DNA of 64,000 bases from Nocardioides sp. dk884 (lineage in GTDB: Bacteria > Actinomycetota > Actinomycetes > Propionibacteriales > Nocardioidaceae). How positions within the stretch are numbered: the stretch's first letter is position 1; every line of letters starts with the position of its first letter. Position numbers and translations under genes: made by a program. This document shows positions 9,390 to 18,794 of the stretch, piece by piece. The DNA lies in contig NZ_CP045649.1 in the NCBI RefSeq assembly GCF_009557055.1, forward strand, positions 2,641,501-2,705,500, written 5' to 3'. The notes under the pieces were generated by a model, which worked only from the letters and a program-made list of their open reading frames with translations, searched no databases and was not told where the DNA came from.

Positions 9390-10205
9390 GTGCAGCTCTC
9401 ACTGGACCGGATCCACGTCCAGGGCCGCCGCGGCCCGCTGCTCCGGCTCGACCACCTCGAGGTGGAGACCGGCGAGTGCGTGCTGCTGGCCGGTGAGCCC
9501 GGCCAGGGCCACACCGCCCTCGCGCTGGCACTGACCGGTCGGTTGGCGCCGGACGCCGGCCGGGTCCGGCTGCTGCGCGACGACGGCACGCAGACCGCCC
9601 AGCGCAAGGAGCTGCGCCGACGCAGCGCCGTGGTCGACCTCCCCGCGGTCTCCGAGCCCGTCGAGGCGGTGCGCGTCGGGACCGTCGTCGCCGAGGACCT
9701 CTCCCTCGCGCGACGCACCGTCTGGCCCGGGGTGCCGGTCAAGTGGCTCTCGGCGCACCGGCTGGCCTCGCTGGAGCGCAACCGGGTGGACACCCTGCCC
9801 GGCCCGGTGCGCACCGCCCTGCTCACCGCCCTGGCCGCCGAGCGCAAGGGCGTGCGGTTCCTCGTGCTCTCGCTGCCCGACCGGCACGGCGGCGACCCCT
9901 CGCAGTGGTGGTCGATCGCGCAGGCCTACGCCGCCGTCGGCTACGGCGTGCTCGTGCAGTGCGGGCTGTCCTCGGCGCGCGACCTCGGGATGAGGCTGCC
10001 CCCGCCGGAGCACGGCAGCGACCAGCACACGACGCCGCTGGAGGCGCTGCGGGTCCGGCCGCAGCGCGAGCCCCGCGACTCCGACGGCGGCACGCCACCA
10101 CCGGCGTCGGCGCTCGTCGACACCATCTGGCTCTTCGGCGCTCCACCGACCGGCGAGCCGCACCCGGGGCCTCCGGCTCCGCAGCGGAGGGAGCAGGAGC
10201 CATGA
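9390..10205 (+). CDS. Degenerate ABC-type ATPase-like subunit paired with YhgE/Pip exporter
   Basis: 271 residues with the overall layout of an ABC ATPase (LDRIHVQGRRGPLLRLDHLE, then the P-loop position), but the Walker A reads GEPGQGHTAL, with histidine in place of the catalytic lysine. The signature region reads LSAHRLASLERN instead of LSGGQ. The Walker B equivalent FLVLSLPDRHGG lacks the DE pair. ATP hydrolysis is therefore unlikely. GTG 9390 was chosen because AGGAAGG lies seven bases upstream. Its stop overlaps the ATG of the YhgE/Pip-type gene (ATGA), so the two products probably act together, perhaps as a structural or regulatory partner. It could alternatively be a decaying gene, but the frame is intact over its whole length. 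Confidence 0.75.
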   Translation: MQLSLDRIHVQGRRGPLLRLDHLEVETGECVLLAGEPGQGHTALALALTGRLAPDAGRVRLLRDDGTQTAQRKELRRRSAVVDLPAVSEPVEAVRVGTVVAEDLSLARRTVWPGVPVKWLSAHRLASLERNRVDTLPGPVRTALLTALAAERKGVRFLVLSLPDRHGGDPSQWWSIAQAYAAVGYGVLVQCGLSSARDLGMRLPPPEHGSDQHTTPLEALRVRPQREPRDSDGGTPPPASALVDTIWLFGAPPTGEPHPGPPAPQRREQEP

Positions 10206-12295
10206 TCGTCGTCCGGCTGGCCATCACCGAGCTGCGACGGATCACGGCCGGGGTGCTGCCCAAGATGGCCGTCCTGGCCATGATCGTGATCCCGTCGCTG
10301 TACGCCGGCCTCTACGTCTACGCCAACGAGGACCCCTACGACTCCCTCGAGCGGGTGCCGGCCGCGCTGGTCGTCCAGGACCAGGGCGCGCAGCTGCGCA
10401 ACTCGGCCACCGGCGAGACCGAGCAGGTGAACTACGGCGACGACGTCGCCCGCCGACTGCTCGACGGATCCGGTGGGTTCGGCTGGGTCGAGACGACCCA
10501 GAAGGAGGCCGAGGAGGGCGTCGACACCGGGCGCTACGACGCGGCGCTCATCATCGGGCCGCGCTTCTCCGCCGATCTGGTCTCCACCTCGCGGTTCAAG
10601 CCGCGCAAGGCCAGCCTGGACCTGCTGACGAACGACGCGACCAACTACCTGGCCACCACCATCGCCACGACGATCGCCGACGACGTGCGCACGACGATCG
10701 CCCAGCAGGTCGGCACCAAGGCGGCCAGCCGGTTCCTCCAGGGTCTCGGGGTGGTCCACACCGATCTCACCCGCGGCGTGCGAGGCGCGCAGCGGCTGGT
10801 CGACGGGACCACCCGGCTCTCCCGGGGCACCGTCGAGCTCGTCGAGGGCACGGCTCGCCTGGCCGGCGGCGCCGAGCAGGCGGCCAGCGGCGCAGCCCGC
10901 CTCTCGGAGGGGACGAACCGACTCTCGGAGGGGGCGGAGCGTCTCCAACAGGGCACCGCCACCTTGGCCTCGGGCCTGCAGACGCTGCGATCGCGGACCG
11001 CGACGTTGCCGGCCGACACCGCCCGGCTGGCGAGCGGCGCGCAACGGGTGGCCGACGGCAACCGTCAGGTCGCGACCATCGGGCGCGAGGCGGCCGCCGT
11101 CTCGCGGGTGGTCGTCGACCAGCTGCGCGCCGCCCGCAGGTCGCTGGCCGACGCGCTCGCGGTGCTCGTCCAGGACGGCCTGCTCACCCGGACCGCGGCG
11201 GACCAGCTGCTCAACCAGCTCAGCGTGACCGCGATCCCGGTGGACCGCGTGAACACCCGGATCCAGCGCGCCGCCGCCCAGCTGGACCGGCTCAGCCGCG
11301 GGTCCGCCGAGGTCGCGTCCGGCGCGCGCCGGCTGGCCGCGGCCGCGCCCACCCTCGTCGAGGGCATCGAGCGAGCTGCGTCCGGCGGCAGCGAGGTCGC
11401 CTCCGGCAGCACCACGCTGGCCAGTGGCGCACGCACGCTGGCCGACGACACCGGCCGTCTGGTGGCCGGTGCCGACGAGCTGTCCGCCGGCGCGAACCGG
11501 CTCGCGTCCTCGAGCGCGACCCTGCGCGACGGGGGCGCGCGGCTGGAGTCCGGCACGACCGAGCTGCGCAACGGCCTGGCCCGCGGGCTGCGCAAGGTCC
11601 CCGACCTCGACGAGCGGACGGAGCGGCGTACGGCGCAGACCATCGGCGACCCCGTCGGCGTCCGCGACGACACGCTCGCGCGTGCCGGGTCCTACGGCGC
11701 CGGCCTCGCCCCGTTCTTCATGTCCCTCGCCGTGTGGATCGGCGCCTACATGCTCTTCCTGCTGGTCCGTCCGCTCTCGGTGCGCTCGCTGGCGGCCGAC
11801 GGCCCCTCGGCCCGCACCGCGCTCGGGGGCCTGGTGCCACCGGCGGTCGTCGCGGCCTTCCAGACCGCCGTGATGTTCGCGATCGTCCGCTTCGGCCTCG
11901 ACATCGACCCGGCGCACGAGCTCGCCACAGCCGCCGTGCTGCTGGTCGCGTCGGTGACCTTCGTGGCCATCATCCAGGCGCTCAACGCCTGGCTGGGCAC
12001 GGTCGGTGAGTTCATCGGGCTGGTGCTGATGCTCGTGCAGCTGGTCACCGCGGGCGGCACCTTCCCGTGGGAGACGATCCCCGAGCCGTTGCGCTCGATG
12101 CACTGGTTCCTGCCGATGACCTACGCCGTCGACAGCCTGCGCCAGACGCTGTACGGCGGGGAGCTCGCGATCGTGGCGCGCAACCTCGGGGTGCTGCTCG
12201 GCGTCTGCCTCATCGCCCTGCTCGCGACCGCGCTCGCCGCGCGACGACAGAAGGTCTGGACGCCCAACCGGCTCCAGCCGGAGCTCGTCCTGTGA
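10202..12295 (+). CDS. YhgE/Pip-family ABC-2 membrane exporter-like protein
   Basis: 697 residues. An N-terminal membrane helix (VLPKMAVLAMIVIPSLYAGL) and the family motif YVYANEDPYDSLERVPAALV are followed by a large extracytoplasmic region. From about residue 190 to 480 this carries repeats of the type GAARLSEGTNRLSEGAERL, predicted to form long amphipathic helices. Five to six C-terminal membrane helices contain GTFPWETIPEPLRSMHWFLP and MTYAVDSLRQTLYGG, both diagnostic of YhgE/Pip (phage-infection-protein type; the family includes ESAT-6/T7SS-associated EsaA). It begins with ATG inside the stop of the degenerate ATPase gene, and its own stop overlaps the GTG of the LuxR-type regulator, so all three form an operon. 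The transported substrate is unknown. Confidence 0.88.
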   Translation: MIVVRLAITELRRITAGVLPKMAVLAMIVIPSLYAGLYVYANEDPYDSLERVPAALVVQDQGAQLRNSATGETEQVNYGDDVARRLLDGSGGFGWVETTQKEAEEGVDTGRYDAALIIGPRFSADLVSTSRFKPRKASLDLLTNDATNYLATTIATTIADDVRTTIAQQVGTKAASRFLQGLGVVHTDLTRGVRGAQRLVDGTTRLSRGTVELVEGTARLAGGAEQAASGAARLSEGTNRLSEGAERLQQGTATLASGLQTLRSRTATLPADTARLASGAQRVADGNRQVATIGREAAAVSRVVVDQLRAARRSLADALAVLVQDGLLTRTAADQLLNQLSVTAIPVDRVNTRIQRAAAQLDRLSRGSAEVASGARRLAAAAPTLVEGIERAASGGSEVASGSTTLASGARTLADDTGRLVAGADELSAGANRLASSSATLRDGGARLESGTTELRNGLARGLRKVPDLDERTERRTAQTIGDPVGVRDDTLARAGSYGAGLAPFFMSLAVWIGAYMLFLLVRPLSVRSLAADGPSARTALGGLVPPAVVAAFQTAVMFAIVRFGLDIDPAHELATAAVLLVASVTFVAIIQALNAWLGTVGEFIGLVLMLVQLVTAGGTFPWETIPEPLRSMHWFLPMTYAVDSLRQTLYGGELAIVARNLGVLLGVCLIALLATALAARRQKVWTPNRLQPELVL

Positions 12296-14544
12296 ACCGC
12301 CCCGCGGGCGCCGGCGAGCCCGGGCAGCCGCGCGCGCGGCTCGACGGCGTCCTGCTAGACGTCAAGCTCGCCTTCCCGCCGGTGCGTCCCGGTCTCGTCA
12401 GCCGGGCACCGCTCACCGATGAGGTGCGTGGCAGCGGCGCCATCGCCGTCGGGGTCACGGCCCCCGCCGGCTACGGCAAGTCGACGCTGCTGATCGAGTG
12501 GGCGAACCGCGAACGCCGCCGGGTCGGCTGGATCTCGCTCGACCGGCTCGACGACGACGCGGGCAGGCTGCTGTTCCTCCTGGCCTCGGCCTACGAGCGG
12601 GCGATGCCCGAGCAGGCCGGCCTGGCCGCCGCGGTCAAGGGCCTGGGAGCGGCCGCGCTCGCGCGGGGTGCCCCCTACGTCGCGGCCGCCCTCAGCCGGG
12701 CGCCGACGCCCTTCGTGCTCCTGGTCGACGACCTGCACGAGCTCCGTGCGCCCGCCTGTCACGACGTCCTGGGCGTCGTGCTCGCCGCCGTCCCGCCCGG
12801 CTCCCAGGTCGTGACCGCCAGCCGCCACCAGCAACCGCACCTGCCCTTGCTCCGCGCGGCCGGCGACGCCGTGGAGCTCACCGCGGCCGACCTCGCCCTC
12901 GATGCCGGCGGGGCGGAGCAGATCTTCGCCGCCGCGGACGTCGACCTGACACCCGAGCAGGCGATCGCGGTGACGCAGCGGACCGAGGGCTGGCCGGTGG
13001 GGCTGCGCCTCGCCTCCCTGATCGCCCACGAGGTGCGCAGCGACGACTGGGAGCTCTCGGGCGAGGACCCCTTCATCGCCGACTACCTCCAGCTCGCCGT
13101 GTTCCGCCGCCTGGACCCCGCGGTGCGGGAGTTCCTCCGGCGCACCGCGATCCTCGACCGGCTCCACGGGCCGCTCTGCGATGCCGTCCTGGAGCAGGTG
13201 GGTGCCACGAGCCTGCTGCGGGAGCTCGAGGCGTCGAGCTCCTTCCTGACGCCCCTGGACAGGAGGCGGGACTGGTACCGCCACCACGCCCTCTTCCGCG
13301 ACTTCCTCCTCGCCGAGCTGCGCCGCACGGAGCCGGAGCTGATCGAGAAGCTGCACCTGCGCGCGGCCGACTGGTTCGAGGCCCACGGGTCCCCGGGAAT
13401 GGCGGTCGAGCACCTCCTGGCAACCCGTCAGCGGGACAGGTGCGCCCAGCTCGTGGCCGAGCTGGCACTTCAGACGTACGGCGACGGGCAGATCTCCGTG
13501 GTCCGGCGCTGGCTCGCCGCGCTCGGCGACGCGACGATCGAGGCCTACCCACCGCTGGCGGTCCTCGCCGCCCGGCTGGCGGCGATGGAGGGCGAGACCG
13601 CCGGCGCGGAGCGGTGGGCGAGCGTCGCTGAGCGGAGCTCCTTCGACCTGACGCCGACGGACGGATCGGCGTCCCTGGCGTCGTCGCGATCGATGCTGCG
13701 CGCCCTGATGTGTGCCGCCGGCCCCGCACAGATGCGTGCGGACGCCGACCTCGCAGCACGGGCGGAACCGGAGTGGAGCCCGTGGCGTCCCACGGCGCTG
13801 TGCCTCCTCGCCGAGGCACAGCTGCTCCTCGACCACCCGGCGCGGGCAACGAGGTCCTTCGAGGAGGCGTCAGCGGCGGGCCGCCGGACCGGCAACACCG
13901 AGGCAGTGGTGCTCAGCGAGGCGGGTCTGGCCCTCATCGACATGGACGAGGGGCGGTGGGACGACGCGGCCGCCCACGTCGAGCGCGCCCAACGCACCGT
14001 CGAGCTCCACCAGCTGGAGGACTACGCGATCAGTCTGCTGCCCTGTGCGGCTGCGGCGCGTCTCGCCCTGCACCGCGCGGAGCCGGTGGCGGCCGACCGC
14101 CAGCTCACCCGCGCCATGCGCTCCCGAGCGGCCTCCACCTTCGCGATGCCCTGCCTGGCGACACGGGGCAGGCTCCAGCTCGCGAAGGTCTACTGGGCCC
14201 GCGGTGACCATGCCAGCACCCGGCACCTCCTGCGCGAGATCGACGACGTGCTGCGGCACCGACCCGAGCTCGGCACGCTGGTCGGCCAGGTCGAGGACTT
14301 CCGCACGCTGACGACGACCTCGACCACCCGGGCGATCCGACACGAGGTGCCGCTCACCCCGGCCGAGCTCCGGCTCCTGCCCTACCTCCAGACGCACCTC
14401 AAGATCGCTGACATCGCCGAGCGCCTGCGGGTCTCCCGCAACACCGTCGCCTCCGAGGTGGCTGCCATCTATCGCAAGCTGGGGGTGTCCTCCCGGGGCG
14501 AGGCGGTCACCCGGGCGACCCTCCTCGGCCTTCTCGGCGAATGA
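12292..14544 (+). CDS. LuxR-family ATP-dependent (MalT/LAL-type) transcriptional regulator
   Basis: 750 residues. An N-terminal NTPase domain of the MalT type has Walker A APAGYGKSTLL near residue 64 and Walker B PFVLLVDDLHEL near residue 143. A helical TPR-like middle region follows. The C-terminal LuxR helix-turn-helix reads LTPAELRLLPYL, then HLKIADIAERLRVSRNTVAS and IYRKLGVSSRGEAV. GTG 12292 overlaps the stop of the exporter gene (GTGA). The arrangement suggests an ATP-dependent activator of its own exporter operon, although such regulators also act on distant genes. The usual family length is 850-950 residues, so this member is somewhat short in the middle region. Confidence 0.9.
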   Translation: MNRPAGAGEPGQPRARLDGVLLDVKLAFPPVRPGLVSRAPLTDEVRGSGAIAVGVTAPAGYGKSTLLIEWANRERRRVGWISLDRLDDDAGRLLFLLASAYERAMPEQAGLAAAVKGLGAAALARGAPYVAAALSRAPTPFVLLVDDLHELRAPACHDVLGVVLAAVPPGSQVVTASRHQQPHLPLLRAAGDAVELTAADLALDAGGAEQIFAAADVDLTPEQAIAVTQRTEGWPVGLRLASLIAHEVRSDDWELSGEDPFIADYLQLAVFRRLDPAVREFLRRTAILDRLHGPLCDAVLEQVGATSLLRELEASSSFLTPLDRRRDWYRHHALFRDFLLAELRRTEPELIEKLHLRAADWFEAHGSPGMAVEHLLATRQRDRCAQLVAELALQTYGDGQISVVRRWLAALGDATIEAYPPLAVLAARLAAMEGETAGAERWASVAERSSFDLTPTDGSASLASSRSMLRALMCAAGPAQMRADADLAARAEPEWSPWRPTALCLLAEAQLLLDHPARATRSFEEASAAGRRTGNTEAVVLSEAGLALIDMDEGRWDDAAAHVERAQRTVELHQLEDYAISLLPCAAAARLALHRAEPVAADRQLTRAMRSRAASTFAMPCLATRGRLQLAKVYWARGDHASTRHLLREIDDVLRHRPELGTLVGQVEDFRTLTTTSTTRAIRHEVPLTPAELRLLPYLQTHLKIADIAERLRVSRNTVASEVAAIYRKLGVSSRGEAVTRATLLGLLGE

Positions 14545-14566
14545 GCCGCGGGTCGCCCGCGACCGT

Positions 14567-14902
14567 TCACGCCTGCGGAAGGTCGTCGGTGTCGAGGCCC
14601 AGGGCCAGCGCCAGCGCCGGGGCTGCCGCCACCACGCGCACCCGCCCGACGACCGGGAGCAGCTCGACCAGGACGTCGACGATCTCCTCGACACTGGCCC
14701 CGGCGCTCAGCGCGTCGTCGGCGAGCTGACCGTACGACGGCCCGGCTCCCCCGCCGATCGCCACGAGCGCGGCGAGACGGGCCAGGCTCACGGTCTTGGC
14801 GTCGAGCGGGCGTCCGGATCGGGCACCGGCGCTGGCCCTCCCCTCGGCGTCGGCCGGCAGCTGGTCGAAGGCCAACCGGCGAAGCCGCTCTCGTGGGTCC
14901 AT
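14567..14902 (-). CDS. Carboxymuconolactone decarboxylase (CMD/AhpD-like) family protein
   Basis: 111-residue soluble protein with the CMD helical core: ARLAALVAIGGGAGPSYGQL, DDALSAGASVEEIVDVLVEL and PVVGRVRVVAAAPALALALG. It lacks the CxxC pair of redox-active AhpD proteins, so a peroxidase-partner role is unlikely; small-molecule decarboxylase or an unassigned role is possible. It converges on the LuxR-type gene. ATG 14902 begins MDPRERLRRLAFDQLP. No operon partner is obvious; the next minus-strand gene ends 104 bp upstream. Confidence 0.75.
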   Translation of the reverse strand: MDPRERLRRLAFDQLPADAEGRASAGARSGRPLDAKTVSLARLAALVAIGGGAGPSYGQLADDALSAGASVEEIVDVLVELLPVVGRVRVVAAAPALALALGLDTDDLPQA

Positions 14903-15005
14903 GGATGTGCTCGTCTCCGGTCAGGACGATGGCCGCGAGGCCCGCGCCCACCATCGGCTGCCGGGTTCGCCGTACATCTCCGGGTCGCGCTCTCGGCTGC
15001 CCCGG

Positions 15006-15428
15006 CTAGTTGGACGGTGTCGGGATGGTCTCCTCGGTGCCGAGGTCGTCGAGCTCGTCGCGGAGCTCGTCGGCCTTGTCCGGGCAGTAGGTGTCGACGA
15101 CGGTGAGGTCGTACGCGACGACGCTCGGGTCCAGCACGACGCGGCGCAGGTGCAGCGCGTTGTTGCCGAACTGCGACAGCGACAGTTGTTGCTGAAGCTC
15201 CCCGACGTTCTCGCAGCTCACCCCGCCGTCGGTGCCGTAGAGCTGGGTCGCGGTGTCCTCGTCGATGGGGACCAGGCCCTCGTCGGCGAGGTTCTCGTTC
15301 AGCTGGGCGGCGAGCTCCTTGGCCCGGTCGCTGTCGGGGTCGGACGCGGTCCCCGCGGACGAGCAGGCGGTCAGCGCGACGCCGGCCGCGACGACCAGGG
15401 CGGCTGCGTGGAGACGGTTCGTGGTCAT
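15006..15428 (-). CDS. Small lipoprotein of unknown function
   Basis: 140 residues beginning MTTNRLHAAALVVAAGVALT with a lipobox LTAC at about residues 19-22, so it should be lipid-anchored on the outer face of the membrane. The mature part is acidic (SDPDSDRAKELAAQLNENLA), carries two cysteines that could form a disulfide, and has no fold I recognise. It lies 5 bp downstream of the amino-acid permease gene and is very probably co-transcribed with it, which suggests an accessory role at the cell surface. This association is inference from spacing only. Confidence 0.75.
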   Translation of the reverse strand: MTTNRLHAAALVVAAGVALTACSSAGTASDPDSDRAKELAAQLNENLADEGLVPIDEDTATQLYGTDGGVSCENVGELQQQLSLSQFGNNALHLRRVVLDPSVVAYDLTVVDTYCPDKADELRDELDDLGTEETIPTPSN

Positions 15429-15433
15429 CGCGA

Positions 15434-16912
15434 TCAGGCCTCCTGGACCGGCGCGTCGTGGGTGTGGTCAGCGGAAGGCTCGACCTTCCACTCGGGCTTG
15501 CGGAGCTTGTAGAGCACCAGCGGCCAGATCCCGAGGAGCACGATGCCGGCCACGAGGATCAGGATGTAGATGCTCTGGGGCGTCGAGTCCGCGTTGCCCG
15601 ACGGCTCGACGAACCCGAGGATGAAGGCGGCGAGGCTCGCCACGAAGCCGACCGATCCGACCAGGGTCATCGCCGGGGTGCGGAAGCCGCGCTTCACGTC
15701 GGGGTGGCTGCGCCGCAGCTTCATGGCTGCCAGGAACATGATCATGTACATGATCAGGTAGATCTGCACGGCCATCGCGGTGAGGATCCAGAACACCGAC
15801 TGCACCGAGGGCAGCACCGCGAACAGCACCGCCAGGACCGTGACGATCAGGCCCTGCACCAGCATGATCGGGACCTGCATCCCCCGGTTGTTGGTCTTCT
15901 GCAGGCTCGGCGGGAGGTAGCCCTCCTTGCCCACCATGAGCAGGCCCTTGCTCGGGCCAGGGATCCAGGTCACCACGGAGGCGAGGATCCCGATGACGAT
16001 CAGCAGGGCCATCACGGTCGTCGCCCAGGGGATCCCGAGATGTCCGAAGAAGACGTCGAAGGCCTGCAGCACGCCCTGGGTCAGGTTGACGCTGGAGCCC
16101 GGAACGCCCACGGAGATGGCGAGGGTCGGCAGGATGAACACGAAGAGGATGACGACGACCGAGAGCACGATCGCCTTCGGGAACTCCCGGGCGGGCCGGC
16201 GCATCTCGTTCACGTGCACGGCGTTCATCTCCATGCCCGCGTAGGAGAGGAAGTTGCTCACGATCAGGACGACACTGGCCAGCCCGGTGAACTTCGGGAA
16301 CCAGTTCGCGTCGTCGATCGACTGCAGGTTCGACGTCCCGCCATCGGCCATGAACACGACGGCGAAGATGATCAGGGCCGCGGCCGGAACGAGCGTGCCG
16401 ACCAGGAACCCCCAGGTGCCCACCTTGGCGAAGGCGTCGACACCGCGGGTCGCGATCAGCGTCGAGAGCCAGTAGACGGCGAGGATGACGATCCCGGTGA
16501 AGAGGCCGGAGTTGGCCAGCTTCGGGTCGAACACGTAGGCCAGCGCCGAGGCGAAGAACGCCAGCTGCGCCGGGTACCACGCGACGTTCTGCATCCACTG
16601 CTGCCAGATCGCGATGAACCCGACCCGGTCGCCGTAGGCCTCCTTCACCCAGACGAAGACCCCGCCCTTCCAGCCACTGGCGAGCTCGGCCGCGACGAGA
16701 GCGACCGGCACCATGAAGAGGATCGCGGGGAGGATGTAGAGGAAGATCGATGCCCACCCGTAGGGGGCCATCGCCGGGAGGCCGCGCACGCTGGCGACCG
16801 CCGTGGCGATGAGGATGGCCATCGAGGTCCAGCTGATGAACGACTTTCCGGGCGTCTGTCCCTGTGCCTGTGATCCCGGCCCCTCGGGCTGTTGGTCCTG
16901 AGCGTGCGACAT
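15434..16912 (-). CDS. APC-family amino acid permease (GadC-like glutamate/GABA antiporter type)
   Basis: 492 residues with twelve predicted membrane helices. Helix 1 (ISWTSMAILIATAVASVRGL) and the following GLPAMAPYGWASIFLYILPA, then GVFVWVKEAYGDRVGFIAIW and WMQNVAWYPAQLAFFASALA, match the GadC/YjeM-like branch of the APC superfamily. These proteins exchange or take up glutamate, GABA or related amino acids across the cytoplasmic membrane. No glutamate decarboxylase gene lies nearby, so the substrate is open. ATG 16912 has a purine-rich GGAAGGCGGGGG upstream. A perfect small inverted repeat 64 bp upstream may be its operator. Confidence 0.88.
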   Translation of the reverse strand: MSHAQDQQPEGPGSQAQGQTPGKSFISWTSMAILIATAVASVRGLPAMAPYGWASIFLYILPAILFMVPVALVAAELASGWKGGVFVWVKEAYGDRVGFIAIWQQWMQNVAWYPAQLAFFASALAYVFDPKLANSGLFTGIVILAVYWLSTLIATRGVDAFAKVGTWGFLVGTLVPAAALIIFAVVFMADGGTSNLQSIDDANWFPKFTGLASVVLIVSNFLSYAGMEMNAVHVNEMRRPAREFPKAIVLSVVVILFVFILPTLAISVGVPGSSVNLTQGVLQAFDVFFGHLGIPWATTVMALLIVIGILASVVTWIPGPSKGLLMVGKEGYLPPSLQKTNNRGMQVPIMLVQGLIVTVLAVLFAVLPSVQSVFWILTAMAVQIYLIMYMIMFLAAMKLRRSHPDVKRGFRTPAMTLVGSVGFVASLAAFILGFVEPSGNADSTPQSIYILILVAGIVLLGIWPLVLYKLRKPEWKVEPSADHTHDAPVQEA

Positions 16913-16976
16913 GACCCCCGCCTTCCGCTGGTGTGGTCCGGGTTACGACGCTACGGCGGGGTCGCGGGAAGGGTCA

Positions 16977-16993
16977 TCACTCACGATGAGTGA
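16977..16993. promoter_or_regulatory. Perfect 7-3-7 inverted repeat, candidate operator
   Basis: TCACTCA-CGA-TGAGTGA is a perfect palindrome with a 3-base centre. It lies between the divergent permease (start 16912) and prfC (start 17053) genes, at a typical operator position for either. No regulator gene is adjacent, so the binding protein is unknown. Confidence 0.45.
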
Positions 16994-17052
16994 CGTCACA
17001 GGGCGAGCACGCGGACTGAGGCTCGACGCCCGCTCCCCGGTAGGTTCAGCGG

Positions 17053-18618
17053 GTGTCCGACACCCGTCCCCGCCGTACGTTCGCCGTCATCAGCCATCCT
17101 GACGCCGGCAAGTCCACTCTCACCGAGGCGCTCGCGCTGCACGCGCGGGTCATCACCGAGGCCGGTGCGGTCCACGGCAAGGGCGACCGGCGGGCCACTG
17201 TCTCGGACTGGATGGCGATGGAGAAGGCCCGCGGCATCTCGATCACCTCGGCGGCCCTGCAGTTCGTCTACCGCGACCACGTGATCAACCTGGTCGACAC
17301 CCCCGGTCACAGCGACTTCTCCGAGGACACCTACCGGGTGCTCTCGGCCGTCGACTCCGCGGTGATGCTGGTCGACGCCGGCAAGGGGCTGGAGCCGCAG
17401 ACGCTCAAGCTCTTCCAGGTCTGCGCGCTGCGCGGCATCCCGGTCATCACCGTCATCAACAAGTGGGACCGGCCCGGCCTCTCCCCGCTGGAGCTGATGG
17501 ACGAGATCGAGCGACGCATCAAGCTGCGCCCGACCCCGCTGACCTGGCCGGTCGGCGAGGCCGGCGACTTCCGCGGCGTGCTGGACCGGCGTACCGGGGA
17601 GTTCGTGAAGTACACCCGCACCGCCGGCGGCGCGACGATCGCGCCGGAGCGGCGGATGTCCTCCGACGAGGTCGGCGAGGAGGACGCCGCCGTCTGGGCA
17701 GACGCGGTCGAGGAGCACGAGCTGCTCGAGCTCGACGGCGCCGACCACGACCAGGAGCGGTTCCTCTCCGGCGCGACCACGCCGGTCATGTTCGCCTCCG
17801 CGCTGCAGAACTTCGGCGTCGCCCAGCTGCTCGACCTGCTCCTCGACCTCGCCCCCGGCCCGAGCGCCACCGCCGGCGTCGACGGCACCGTGCGCGAGGT
17901 CGACGACGAGTTCAGCGCCTTCGTCTTCAAGGTGCAGTCGGGCATGAACCAGGCGCACCGCGACCGCCTCGCCTACGCCCGCGTCGTCTCGGGCCGCTTC
18001 GAGCGCGGCATGGTCGTCACCCACGCCGCGACCGGCCGCCCGTTCGCGACCAAGTACGCCCAGTCGGTCTTCGGACGCGACACCGCCTCGGTCGACCACG
18101 CCGCCCCCGGCGACATCATCGGGTTCGTCAACGCCCAGGCGCTGCGCGTCGGCGACACGGTCTACGTCGGCGACCCGATCGAGTACCCGCCGGTCCCCAG
18201 CTTCGCCCCCGAGCACTTCATGGCCGCCAGCGCCGGCGACATCGGTCGCTACAAGCAGTTCCGCCGCGGCATCGAGCAGCTCGACCAGGAAGGCGTCGTG
18301 CAGGTGCTGCGCTCGGACCTGCGCGGCGACCAGAGCCCGGTGCTCGCCGCCGTCGGCCCGCTGCAGTTCGAGGTCGTCGAGGACCGGATGAAGAACGAGT
18401 TCAACTCCCCCATCCGCTTCTCCCGCCTCGACTACCAGGTCGCCCGCATCACCGACGCGGACGGCGCCCTGGCGCTGCGCGGCAAGCGCGGCGTGGAGGT
18501 GCTCCAGCGCACCGACGGCACCCACCTGGCCCTCTTCGTGGACCAGTGGCGCGCCAACGTGACCGCGCGGGACAACCCCGACATCCGCCTCGAGGCGCTC
18601 CCGGCCGGCGGGAGCTGA
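17053..18618 (+). CDS. prfC: Peptide chain release factor 3
   Basis: 521-residue translational GTPase that recycles RF1/RF2 from the ribosome after peptide release. The G motifs are complete: HPDAGKSTLTEA (G1), GISITSAALQF (G2), DTPGHSDFSEDT (G3), VITVINKWDRPG (G4) and SALQNFGVAQLLD (G5 region). The length is standard for RF3. GTG 17053 gives the conserved N-terminus SDTRPRRTFAVISHPDAGKS. It is monocistronic, with a candidate G/C hairpin directly after the stop. RF3 is not universal in actinobacteria, but nothing here looks foreign. Confidence 0.97.
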   Translation: MSDTRPRRTFAVISHPDAGKSTLTEALALHARVITEAGAVHGKGDRRATVSDWMAMEKARGISITSAALQFVYRDHVINLVDTPGHSDFSEDTYRVLSAVDSAVMLVDAGKGLEPQTLKLFQVCALRGIPVITVINKWDRPGLSPLELMDEIERRIKLRPTPLTWPVGEAGDFRGVLDRRTGEFVKYTRTAGGATIAPERRMSSDEVGEEDAAVWADAVEEHELLELDGADHDQERFLSGATTPVMFASALQNFGVAQLLDLLLDLAPGPSATAGVDGTVREVDDEFSAFVFKVQSGMNQAHRDRLAYARVVSGRFERGMVVTHAATGRPFATKYAQSVFGRDTASVDHAAPGDIIGFVNAQALRVGDTVYVGDPIEYPPVPSFAPEHFMAASAGDIGRYKQFRRGIEQLDQEGVVQVLRSDLRGDQSPVLAAVGPLQFEVVEDRMKNEFNSPIRFSRLDYQVARITDADGALALRGKRGVEVLQRTDGTHLALFVDQWRANVTARDNPDIRLEALPAGGS

Positions 18619-18621
18619 GCA

Positions 18622-18645
18622 GGCCCCGGGGCCGTGTGCGGGGCC
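18622..18645 (+). terminator. Candidate hairpin after prfC
   Basis: GGCCCCG pairs with CGGGGCC across a 10-base loop, starting 4 bases after the prfC stop. No T-run follows, as is common in high-GC actinobacteria. Confidence 0.35.
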
Positions 18646-18794
18646 GGTCCCGGTCCGCACAGCGGAACCCAGGTCACGGCACGGTCACATTACGTCCGAA
18701 TCGGGAATAACATATATCCTTCTATGCATTGACGGCCCTACCTTCCGCGTGGGGATGCGGTACGACGCCGCATCACGACCATCGGAGGATGTTT

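Noticed and set aside
15458..16873. 471-residue plus-strand frame opposite the permease
   Set aside because: Composition (H, D, E, R runs) typical of antisense of membrane-protein genes; no motif.
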